A stretch of DNA of 64,000 nucleotides from Sweltsa coloradensis (Eukaryota > Arthropoda > Insecta > Plecoptera > Chloroperlidae), in NCBI GenBank assembly GCA_024449915.1, contig JAMZAV010000051.1, positions 248,001 through 312,000 on the forward strand, read 5' to 3'. Below are positions 44,419 through 54,222 of the stretch, piece by piece. The position numbers and the translations under genes are program-made. The notes below the pieces were generated by a model that saw nothing but the letters and a program-made list of their open reading frames with translations, was not told where the DNA came from and did no database searches. The first letter of the stretch is position 1; every line of letters begins with the position of its first letter.

Positions 44419-47400
44419 CTGCAAAAGAAAACTTCTGTGTAAGCCATTTAGGTAATTTACATTTTACACATCATGCCTAAATAAGGATATGGATTAGGGC
44501 TGCCCAATTTTGTTGACACACTAAAGGTTATACCTGAACCTTTCTCAAAATAAAATACTAACCTATAAACATTGTGATCATTCGTAAAAATATCCCCCTT
44601 TGAGTGGTCGTCTACATGCTCACCAAATGGGGCAAATACTACTGTGACAAAAGGCAGTTCCTTTTTGTATTACAGCAGGTTTTTATATCGATTGGATTGG
44701 ATATTGCTTTACGTCTCATATTTATGCAACTTGACTTATCGAGGGTGGAAGGGGAAGTCACAGACATTCGCCGGTATCTCGGCAAAGCGGGCGTTTAATT
44801 TTAGTCACAGATCACTTCTAAGGATGTTTTCACATTTAAATTTATCGGTCCTAATATGGATGCCTTTTAACCCTTTCCAGTAGCCTACGGTTATTTTCCA
44901 TTTATTTTACCTGGGAATACCTATTTAATTTCCAAGCGGTCAAAAGTAAAGCGAAACCATCTACACTTGTGCTTGTAGCTTTGAAAGTTATCAACCAATT
45001 AACTTAAAATTTTCAGGATAGGTTTACAATAAGGAAGTTATCAATTAAAAAAATATAACATGTCTGTATAATTATTATCGCGAATCCAATCCCAGCCATT
45101 ATTTACGCCTAGGCCTACGCCTACACCGTCGCCGTCATGATTAGAAACTCTTGAATCAACATCATCACTGTCAGAATCTCCCATTTCACTTGAACTAGAA
45201 CTATTATTAGAAATAGAAACAATATCATCGTTGTCAGAATCGCTGTAGTCACTCTCAAAAAGAATATTGTTAACAACATCAACAGTCAACTTCGGTCGCT
45301 TAGCAGCCATGACGGAACGATTGACGGCCGGCGTGTTTACAAAACAAACTCGGATGTTTTTCATTGATGTATCAATGCGCGTTTCACGCCGGTAATGCAG
45401 TCGCCTCGATATTCTTACGCGCGGAACCTTCTGCTATCTAGCGGTAAAGATTTGAACTCGATAGGACTGCTGGTACCGGAGATATGGCGGGTTATTTGAA
45501 CTTGCGCACCAACGACGTCCCCAGGACGTCATTGTACGGAGCGTCACGGCGATCTATCACGTCCCAGAGGCGTTGTTGTACTGGAAAGGGTTAAAGTAAA
45601 GTTTCCGAGTTCAGTTGGGGCCTGCGGCTGCCAGTGCCTGTTGGTGACTTACGCCCTTCAGATCAACAAAATTGTAGGCAACCTCTACAAGCAATAGCTG
45701 ACCAATTTTGTTTAACCAGTCCAGGTAGGATGTACCATAAAATATCAAGCCTCTGCCTGTAAGCACTATTTATTTCTTTAGCAATGTATTTTACACAATG
45801 CTCAACTCAGATGCTCATACACGTACTGTTTTTTTTTCTATTTGGCCAGCAAATACAAAACTTTCATAATTTGTTCTAGGCCTAGAGTAGGGATATAAAA
45901 AATCAATTAATAAGTATTAAGGTCACAGGCGGCTATGACCTAAATAAAATAAGTAGGCCTGTACTGGTAATAAATTTTAAAACTAAAACTAAAAATCAAA
46001 CTGTAACATGTACAATTAAATAACTCTTCTTTTTTAACTTAAGATATGAAATCAAATTGATTAACAGTTAAAGCTACATTCACTATCTACACGTCGACGA
46101 GCGCCGAAGCGGGCGCTCCTTGAACTATTTACCCCCTCTCCAGAAATAGTCATAATATGAATGAGAGTTGCAACGATTAATACATTATTTTCAGCTTTAA
46201 ACTGTATGGTAAACAATGTATTCGATTTTTGAGACGTAATATTAATAAATAATTCAAACACGCTTGATATCTCTTTACACGGGTCGAGCGCTCGCGAGCG
46301 CCGGCTCAGAAGTTGAACTGAACCAACTTCAGCGCCCCTCGGCGCTTCGCCGCTCCATCGTGATTGGTCGAAACAGCCATTTCCGGCAGCGAGCGCTCAC
46401 CGACGTCCAGGTAGTGAATGCAGCTTAACTGGGTATTTTCCAGGCACAGGGTGGCACTGGGAAGTGAAGACTAGGTACTTGTGTTAATGCAAATACGGCC
46501 TCGGATACATACCTGCCAAGTTTTGAATTCCCAAATTCGTAAGTCCCAAACAGACTTTTAAGGGGCAAACGAGGTGGCGCGGGCAAACGGGGGGTCTTGG
46601 GCTCGCCCCAGCAAAGTCAGGGGGGGTCCGGGGACTTGCCCCCCGGATTTTTTTTTTACAATCTGGTGCAATTTCGTGCGTTTTAGTGAGTTTTTGGGAC
46701 ACTTTAATCAATTCTTTTATTTCTCGGCATGTTCGATTTGGAGGGGGTAGCGGCGGCCGTGAGGGGGAGGGGTTTGCACATACCCAAAGGAAGGCAGAAA
46801 CGTGAAATTCACACGGCGCGCCAGTTTTCAATATAAAATAACGATTTTTTGTAAAAAAAAAAAAAAAAAAAAAAAGTTTTTTTTTTGGAAAATTTTTGAA
46901 AATTGAAAAATTCGTAAAATTGACAGGGCAATCGTAAATCGTAAATGACTACCGTTTTTCGTAAATTTTACGAATAACTCGTAAAACTTGGCAGGTATGC
47001 GGATATATTATAAAATATATCAATTTCAACAAATGGAGTGCGGCTATTATGCAAAACCATTAGTCAAGTGTTAACATATTAATATTTCCAAATTTTAGTG
47101 GTCAAAATAGGGGTATGGCCATTCTTGATGGCGGCATATAGCTCCCACAATGGAATCACTCCAATATTATCAGAAATTATTATTAATATTATCTCTCAAA
47201 TAATTTGCATTTGTCATCCACAAATAACAAAACAGCAGGCTGGCCGCCCTCAATCCCAAACAATTAGGTATGGTAAATGTATCTCACTTCAATAGGGTAC
47301 TACATCTTTATTTGTATGGTATATTTTTGGGATATCAAGTTTTGTAAAGTGGTAGGACTTAAGACTTGAGTTAGGTCATAAAAGTGAGAAATATGCAACC

Positions 47401-50400
47401 CTGTCCTTACGTCGTTTTAGAAGTAGGTCTACCGGTACACCTGTACGGCTATGTAGGCTATATATTTGACGGCTATAGACGTCACCATCATTGCACACCA
47501 GTGACAGAAATATCATGATGATATTGATATAGCTATCACACCCATTCCCAGAGCAAATTGCAATGCTGTTCTCGTCCTCTGATAACTGGTGAACGATAAT
47601 CGTCCGCATTCCCAAGGTAGCCTACTAGCCCTATAGCACTGAATAACTCTGGATGCATTTTTTCCTGAAATTTATTAACAACTTGCAAAAAGCAGTGCCA
47701 GTATGCCATAGGCCTACTAAAAATGACAATGGTTGAAAACTATTTGAGTGTTAAAATAGGTAGGTTTATGGGACAGAATTTTTTAGGACACCCGTTACCC
47801 ACCGTTAGTTACCCTGTGGGTATGGTTCCATTTTTTCATTACCCAGTACAAGGAATAACCAGTTTAGTTCTTTGTCCAAGGTGGAATTTTTCCATCAACA
47901 ATACAGACAACGAAGTGCAAGCAACCTTTCAAGTTTCTCCTTCATCACACACACACAACACACAATGAATGACCTGCTACTCCCCCCCTCCGACCCAACA
48001 ATGGCCTACACCCTTTACCTTAAGTTGTATCTTTGCATTCTTCCTTCCAAGCTCTTAACTTTTTACAATCTAGTAGGGCTGCCCAATTTTGTTTAATTCC
48101 CTTAACGTTCAAACGAGTGGTGTAGCGTTCTCCTAATGCCAACCTTTGCTAATTGTTCCTAAATATTTCCCACTTTGAGTGGTTGACCTTGAGATAAAGC
48201 CATGTGATGAGGAAAAGAAGCCACACCCACACTGATTGGGTCAAATAACACTTGGCACAGCATTTTTCTTCTTTTTGGTGCTGTGATTTCGAGGATAGAA
48301 AGGGAAATCTCAGTTTTCTTTTAGTGTTTTGGCAAAGCGGGCGATTAATTTTAGTCACAAATTACTAAATGTTTAAACGAGCAGGGGGGACATTTACATG
48401 TTTCTTTTAACATGTCAGCCCTACAATCTAGATTCAAATTTTACATTATAATTATGATAGAAAAATGTAGTGTAAGAAAGTCCTCAGCGCGCGGCAATGC
48501 AGAGTTTGTCAGCACAACTTATGGGTTGCATGTGAAGAGGCAAGACTTAATTGTAGGCCTAGCTTTTAGGTAAACATTCCTGAATAATTTTGTATTAAAA
48601 TCAATGAATATTTTGCTGTTTACCAATTGAATAGGCCTAGGCATATTTGCAACGACAAGTGATTTTCTGAACATTTGACATCCATGATGCTAATCTTACT
48701 TTTTTTACCTACAGCCAGAAGGGTATCCCTACATTGTGGATTCAGTTCACGGGTAGGCTACATCAAGTTCCAGGTAGAGATGGGAAAAAGCGTTTTGTTT
48801 CCTAAACGTTTTAACACCTTGAAATTTTTGCGTTCAAACGTTGTTAAGCCTATATTCTAAAAAAAAAAATATATATAAATATAGTGGTCAGACTCAGAAC
48901 ACATGTTTTTATCCGTTCTAAATCCCGAACTTCCTGTAGGCCTACTAGGCCTCGTTTCTGCTGTGTTCCGAACTGTTCATAACCAGTCTCGGACAGGACA
49001 TATAAACAAACTTATAGTATAAAGTAAACACTTTGGTAGGTACCTTTTTCCTGAAGATAGGCTTTGTCTGTCCACCAAAACCAGATTGCTTGCGGTCATA
49101 TCTGCGACGTCCCTGAGATGCCTGCCTTTCTTTAGATTTCTTGTATTGGGTGACCTTGTGAGTCTTATGTTTCTTACATTTCTTACAGAAAGTTCGTCGT
49201 TGTTTTGGAACATTCACCTGAAACAGATAAACTTGATTAACAAATGATTTAGTAGCCCCATTAGAGGCCTACACATGTAAGAATAAAGGAATTTTGCATT
49301 GAGCAATACATAGGCCTACGTAACAAAATTCTATAGGCCTAATAGGGCTAATGTATAAAATTTTACTGTTTTACTGTTTTCTGTATTTCATGACCATTAT
49401 CTGTACATCTGTAAATGCCTCTCGCAAAATATAGAAAAGTGACAATAAACTATTTATTATTATTACGTATATTTTCTTCAAGGACATCATAACCCTGGAA
49501 TTTGCCGCAAATGTAAAAATCTATTAATGAATTTTAGGGCTATCTAGAAGTCGCTATCTTGTAGCAGTAAGTAATAGCACATGATTTAATAACAATAATA
49601 TTGGTGCCTGATGGTTGCGTGCACAGCCGCTAATAGTGACGTAGATATTGCATACTCGTCACGTCCTTGCAGATGGTCAAATATATTTTACAAACACGGT
49701 AAAGTAGAGCTATCTTTGAACAGCCAAAGATAAAGAGTTAATACAAAAACAAAAAGTACCACCCATAGGCCTAGTGTTCCATCTACAAGCATGATGCTAA
49801 AGTCAACATTCTTGTTGAAAAGTAAATAGTTTGGAATAATTATAATTTAAATGTCTTGCAATTTACACATAGCCCTATCTAGTGTATTTTTTATGACCTC
49901 CAAACCAAATAAGAGTTTCCAAATTCCCTATTCTGGCCATGCATGCAGAAAAAAAAATACTAAACGGAAATCAAGGAAAAGTAGGTAGGCCTATGCAAGT
50001 TTTCATTTAATATAGGCTATTACTTGCAATTCTGGCAAGACCGTGTTGACTCCAGTGAAGAGCGAAGTGGGTCAGGCATACACAGGATATTAGAGGCTTA
50101 CTACACATCGAGAAAACATCTTTTGCTCATTCGTGTGTACAACGTTGTAGCTCGTGGCATAGATCTCACTCATATTGAATATAGGTAGGCCTATGCAAGT
50201 TTTATGTATCTCATTCATACTATGACACTGATTTTGTTGCTTAACGTCTTATATTAATGCACTAAGACTTGAGTGGTTGACTAAAAGATGACGATGAAGG
50301 ACGATTACAAAAACCCATGCCTTATGCGGGATTAGAACCTACGTCCTCCTCGTAGAGCCATACGCTTCGGACTTGTACGTGCCACCGCCGACGGTTACCT

Positions 50401-53400
50401 CAGGCTCATACCATGGCATAAGGAATTATTTACATGGAATCATCATAATTAAAACTCTGCATAAATGGAAAAAAATATATTATTACCCCCCCCCCTGACA
50501 ATTTAAATTTTCCTGCACAATTGCTGCCAACCTCAATGCCAGTGTCTTGTGTGATCAGACATTTCCCTAATGTTGAATATCGTTGGTTCTAGGGAGCCGC
50601 CACGTGTTAATTTTCCGACCAGTGGCCAAAGTGCGAAGTTAGTCAAAAGGCGACAATGCTACGATCCCTCGGCGGTAGACCTAGCCTAGGCCCTAGCATT
50701 CTTATTTGAAACCAACTATACCTTGGAGCTTACCACAATACCTACAATGTGTTGAATGTTGTTAGCTTAGCCACGGCTTGTACCCTAGTACGTAATTAAT
50801 AACATGCAAATAAAAAATTGGTGAGCTGAACTTTTGCAACCTATTGGGCATATACTGTAACGAATCTAGACATAAAATAAACCTTATAAAAATCTTTAAT
50901 TTAAATATAAAAGCTCAAAATAAAGGCTCCATTTCGTCATAAAAAATTCAATTACCGGTATTTCAAAGTATTTTTTCAAATTTCGCATATTTTCAAATTT
51001 CCCGCGGTTAAGTTTCAATTGTTGGTACTTCGTAGATCAAGAAGCAAAATTTCTAGTTTGTGTTTGTTATGTTGCCGACCCTGCACGACGTGTGTGAAGT
51101 GTGACAATCGAGCCAATCACAGATGCGCACCGCCTTCAAACAGATAGCTTCGTCATGACGTCATGGCGTGACAACACAAGAACTTTTCAAGGCACTGGAA
51201 CTTGGAAAATCAGCTGTTAAAAATATCCAGTATGGGGATCGCTGCTTTGTTGTTTTATTATGCAAACAATGTATAAAATCAGTTTTTGGCGTAATTTTAA
51301 GACGAAGTTCGTTTAAAGTTCCAAGTTTTGATAAAAACCGAACTCGAGCCTAAAAAGTCGAGCCCGAGCCGAGCTTCAAAAAAAGCTCGGCTCGGGCTTG
51401 AGTTTTCGAACGTTCGCCCACCCCTACTTCAAATGAGAAATAAATGAAGAAGAACTCATTATTAACGATTTATTTATACTAATCACTCTGAAAATATACC
51501 AATTATATAGAATAATGAACACAGATTGAACACAAACACTCGCTCATTTCACTGTCATTGGGTCGCCATATTTGCTATTTACGTCTTGATTTTACTTCAA
51601 CTAGGCCTATCAACCTTTTCACTAAAATACTCCACCCACAAAACCTTTAACGTCGCTATTTTAATTATCAGGACTTTTACCAATTTGTCATTATCTCTGA
51701 CAGCAAGGCCGCCATCAAGAAGATCTGTCAGATGGAAAAATGTGAAGAAGCCTCCCTGTCTCTTAAAAAGAATTTAATAAAAAATGTGATGCATGGAAAA
51801 GTGCTTAAAATTCAATGGGTGCCCAGCCACTGCAACATCCTGGGCAACGAGAAGGCTGACGCGCTAGCCAAGTTGGGCTCAAAGAAATCTGCCCCTGACA
51901 CGGCGAGTATCTCCTACAACTCTGCCAAAAACCTTGCCAAGGAGGGCCTCAAGACATCCTATGGAAGACTTCAAGAGGCCAAGATGTATCACAAACCATG
52001 GCGGGACGAGGTCCTCAAAGGGCCAGACAAATCCTGGACAAGAAAGGTGGCAACAGCGCAGTTCCGGCTAGCCACAGGACATGACGTCCTGCAGCACCAC
52101 CCGAGTCGATTGCAAATCACAAAGGAACCAGCAATTTGCAAACTATGTACATCGGGTTTTCAGGACAGAGCGCATCTCTTCAGCTGCGCCCCACTTAAAT
52201 CTGACATTGACGCCCTGCCAAATGACCTGAGCGGGCCAGAGAAGGAAGCACATATTTACTGGATAGCCAGGAAGAAAAATGATTGAAAAATCAAGCTTTC
52301 GGCATAGGAAAAAAAAAAAAAAAAAACAAACAAACAAACAAACTTTTACCACAAAAGGACTTTTCGTTTAAAATAGCGACGTTAAAGGTTTTGAAGTTTT
52401 TTTTGTTACTAAAACAGCAAAAACGTGATGATTCTATTTTGGATTTTTTTTTAATTATGTTCTTGTAGGCTAAGGTTATTTGCAGTGAGTACAACATTTC
52501 AGCACGGTAGGTTTAGGCCTACGCTGCGTCACTCCTCGCTACTTATGAAGCTTAGGCTACTATTGTTTATAAAACAGAATGAAATGAAACATGTAGGCCT
52601 AAGTGCATATTTTAAGAATATATAAAGCTCTATCTAAAAAATATAGGCCTACATCATTTGAAGTAGGCCCTAGTTTTTTATTGTTTTCTTTGAAAAAAAA
52701 AAAGTGTTGCAACCAACTGAACTGGATTTTGAGTCGATTGTTGGGTTCAATGAAAGACCAACTTCACGCAGTATGGGCGTGTAGCTGGTGTGTTGCGAGT
52801 TGTACCTAGTTGGCCAGGCGGAAAATTATTTTTAATTGGTTTCCGTGCATTTATTTTTAATTTACTATGAAGTATCAGTGATTTGGCAAATAAAATAAAA
52901 AACAAAAAATAGCAATTTCGTCAAACTAGCAAGAGTTCCATAAGCTAGCATAGCGCACCAATCGCCGAAAAAGGAGTTGGTATGAGGCTACGACTTAGGA
53001 GGGTGATTTTTCGGGCGAAAGTTCTTTGTGGGCGCAACCCTCGTAACCCCCTAGACCGGTACTTGTTCGGTTGGGACCAGCTAACTTTTCATGTTAGGGG
53101 AAAAGTAGGTTAGGGGGAGTGGGAGGGGGGCGCGAAGCGCGTATATTTTACAATATTATTAATTATTAAAACATACGCGCTTCGCCCCCCCCCCACTCCC
53201 TCTTTCCTACTTTTCCCATCCGAAGACAGTGTTGAAAAAGTTGACCGGTCCCAACCGAACAAGTAGGGCCTAGGCCCTGGGCAACCCTAGACTTAGGGCT
53301 TTATGCCTAGGGGCAGCTAGGGCCCTAGGCCAGCCTAGGCCTACGCATTGAATTCCTACATTTCTCATTTTCGGACAAAAGTAAACCCTGGTCCGGTATA

Positions 53401-53452
53401 ACTCACTTTCCCCCAAGGCCTACTGTTGTATTAAAATAAAGCAACTTACCAT
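44281..53452 (-). CDS. RPL36A: 60S ribosomal protein eL42 (L36a/L44), complete gene, three exons
   Basis: eL42 sits near the E site of the large ribosomal subunit. Exons on the minus strand are 53450-53452 (only the ATG), 49044-49217 and 44281-44418, all introns phase 0. The protein has 104 residues: [14 protein letters not shown] (zinc-ribbon CxxC at 12-15), [36 protein letters not shown] (second CxxC at 72-75), [17 protein letters not shown], ending MIQF. Human L36a is 106 residues; the second zinc knuckle here is the shorter C-T-E-C form I recall from other invertebrates. A start codon alone in exon 1 is a known design in this gene. Introns are 4,232 and 4,625 bp and carry transposons. It is head-to-head with the prothymosin-like gene. 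Confidence 0.97.
44495..44870. mobile_element. hAT-like repeat, left part, related to 48074-48423
   Basis: TAGGGCTGCCCAATTTTGTT, TTTGAGTGGT and TCGGCAAAGCGGGCG-TTAATTTTAGTCAC match the complete element at 48074-48423. The right end is not found; a piggyBac-like element follows at TTAA 44867-44870. Confidence 0.65.
44871..45590. mobile_element. piggyBac-like non-autonomous element (720 bp)
   Basis: The terminal inverted repeat CCCTTTCCAGTA is flanked by TTAA at 44867-44870 and 45591-45594, the piggyBac hallmark. It carries a short frame resembling the acidic N-terminus of piggyBac transposases. The catalytic DDE domain is absent, so it is an internally deleted copy. It lies in RPL36A intron 2. 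Confidence 0.88.
45041..45310 (-). pseudogene. piggyBac-type transposase N-terminal remnant
   Basis: From ATG at 45310: [20 protein letters not shown], then [12 protein letters not shown], a serine/aspartate-rich stretch and GWDWIRDNN, ending at a stop at 45041-45043. The basic start followed by an acidic S/D/E-rich segment is usual before the DDE domain in PGBD-like transposases. About 89 codons remain. The upstream Met at 45364 is also in frame. Confidence 0.6.
46072..46424. mobile_element. TTAA-flanked MITE (353 bp)
   Basis: TTAA at 46068-46071 and 46425-46428. Ends AGCTACATTCACTA and, inverted, GCTGCATTCACTA, with GACGTCG and GAGCGC words following in both. No coding capacity. Confidence 0.82.
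46508..46999. mobile_element. DNA transposon with CATACCTGCCAAGTTTT ends (492 bp)
   Basis: CATACCTGCCAAGTTTT at both ends (inverted), with CGGATA at 46502-46507 and 47000-47005. The 6-bp duplication is unusual for hAT (8 bp). TTCGTAA/TTACGAA words repeat near both ends. A poly(A) run lies at 46853-46875. Confidence 0.78.
48074..48423. mobile_element. hAT-type non-autonomous element (350 bp)
   Basis: TAGGGCTG at the left and CAGCCCTA at the right. Perfect 8-bp duplication CAATCTAG at 48066-48073 and 48424-48431. The left 290 bp match the partial copy at 44495. Confidence 0.88.
49044..49217 (-). CDS. RPL36A: RPL36A exon 2
   Basis: The exon has 58 codons from [10 protein letters not shown] to TKPIFRKK, bounded by CTGTTTCAG and GTACCT. 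It holds the first zinc-ribbon CxxC and the highly conserved [19 protein letters not shown] segment. The proline after TK is present; in yeasts a change at the equivalent site gives cycloheximide resistance, so the ordinary form is seen here. Confidence 0.97.
49218..51637. other. RPL36A intron 1, left part
   Basis: A tRNA-like relic occurs on the minus strand at 50318-50400 (B box AGGTTCTAATCCC). A GAGC/CTCGGCTCG-rich stretch lies at 51340-51420. No other feature. Confidence 0.45.
51640..52391. mobile_element. Small fold-back element interrupted by a LINE
   Basis: AAACCTTTAACGTCGCTATT at 51641-51660 is inverted at 52371-52390 as AATAGCGACGTTAAAGGTTT. The sequence between is the LINE piece at 51683-52341, so the two arms were once separated by only a few dozen bases. 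Confidence 0.75.
51683..52341 (+). pseudogene. 5'-truncated LINE: RNase H domain and tail with target duplication
   Basis: The frame encodes [34 protein letters not shown], then [28 protein letters not shown], a C-x2-C...HLF-C knuckle ([14 protein letters not shown]) and a TGA at 52284. This is the RNase H plus C-terminal zinc segment of LINEs of the I/Jockey group. The tail is (A)n(CAAA)n. The 10-bp duplication ACTTTTACCA lies at 51673-51682 and 52342-52351. Confidence 0.88.
52420..53060. other. RPL36A intron 1, right part
   Basis: No feature beyond poly(A)/poly(T) runs and TAGGCCTA words. Confidence 0.4.
53061..53264. repeat. GC-rich fold-back palindrome in RPL36A intron 1
   Basis: ACTTGTTCGGTTGGGACC, GGGAAAAGTAGG, GGGGAGTGGGAGGGGGG and CGCGAAGCGCGTAT are inverted on the other side of an AT-rich loop centred near 53163. 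The arms are about 85 bp. It ends about 190 bp downstream of the RPL36A start codon. Confidence 0.88.
53450..53452 (-). CDS. RPL36A: RPL36A exon 1 coding part (ATG only)
   Basis: On the minus strand the sequence reads AGGAAC-ATG followed by the donor GTAAGTTGC. Exon 2 starts exactly at Val-2 after a TTTCAG acceptor, so a single-codon coding part is required. This is the nearest ATG-GTAAGT upstream, and it lies at the divergent promoter. Confidence 0.85.
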
Positions 53453-54108
53453 GTTCCTGATTTTAATCAATGGAAAGAAAATCAATGAGCTTGATTTTAG
53501 GAAAGCCACGCAATCAGAATCAGGCTAGAATCGGGCAGCAAAAGTAGACCTAACCTAAACGTCCAGTCAACGTCAAAATGGTGTTTCGTTCGATGTGATT
53601 GGTTGTTAAAATTTGAGGCGAAATCTGATTGCGCGCACTCTACCGTTCGTACATACGTACTGCACAAACGCAATCTAGTAGGTACACCTCGAACTAATTT
53701 TCGTATTTTGTGGTCCTTCTAGATATCATGACGGACGACATGTTCATGCTTTTTCTACGTCCTGACCACACAATTTTTCAGGTAAGGTGAGATTTAAAGC
53801 CTCGATCCCAAATTCTTTGTTCTTAAATGTGCTCTCCAACCCCTCGTCCAAGCAAGTTGAAAATTCTTTTTTTGTGTAACACGAAAGCTCCCAAACTATT
53901 ATCACGATAATTTTATATAATCAATTTTTTTAAAGTTGGAAAAGTCAACACAGGAATTAATTTATCTATTTTAATTCACCAACGTCAACGACCAATCACC
54001 ACAGGTCTATTGAGCTCCGAGTCCGCGCCATCTTATATTTTGAACAAAGCTTCTTCAACGTTTGGTGTGAGTGGTCGTGAATTTGTGTAGTGTCAACCCA
54101 AAGGTAAT
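53453..54108. promoter_or_regulatory. Bidirectional promoter, RPL36A / prothymosin-like
   Basis: 656 bp lie between divergent start codons. Seen motifs are ATTGG (inverted CCAAT) at 53598-53602, CCAAT at 53992-53996 and CGCCATCTT (inverted YY1-like) at 54026-54034, followed by TATATTTTG. The motif set resembles the other divergent promoter in the window. Confidence 0.6.
53728..53781 (+). CDS. Possible small first exon of an unidentified gene
   Basis: An 18-codon frame, MTDDMFMLFLRPDHTIFQ, runs from an ATG to a good donor GTAAGG inside the RPL36A/prothymosin spacer. The pattern FLxxxxxxTIF recalls the N-terminus of elongin B (MDVFLMIRRHKTTIF), but no further exon of that protein is seen downstream, so the identity is unproven. 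It may be a chance frame. Confidence 0.22.
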
Positions 54109-54222
54109 ATGAGTGCGAAGGAGTCTAATAACTCGGAAGTTGCGGTGGAAAAGAATTCGGAAAACGACAAGGCAAGCGGAGATGCCAAGGCGGAAGTTAA
54201 AGGTCTAAAGAGGCCATCAGAG
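54109..54222 (+). CDS. Prothymosin-like exon 1
   Basis: ATG at 54109 in the context GGTAATATGA, 38 codons of S, E, K, N and A, then GLKRPSE and GTAAGT. Composition (K/E/S rich, no aromatic residue) is that of a disordered nuclear protein. The upstream 50 bp has no ATG and is likely the 5' UTR. Confidence 0.6.

Noticed and set aside
44206..44442. Plus-strand frame overlapping RPL36A exon 3
   Set aside because: It is the antisense shadow of a highly conserved ribosomal-protein exon.
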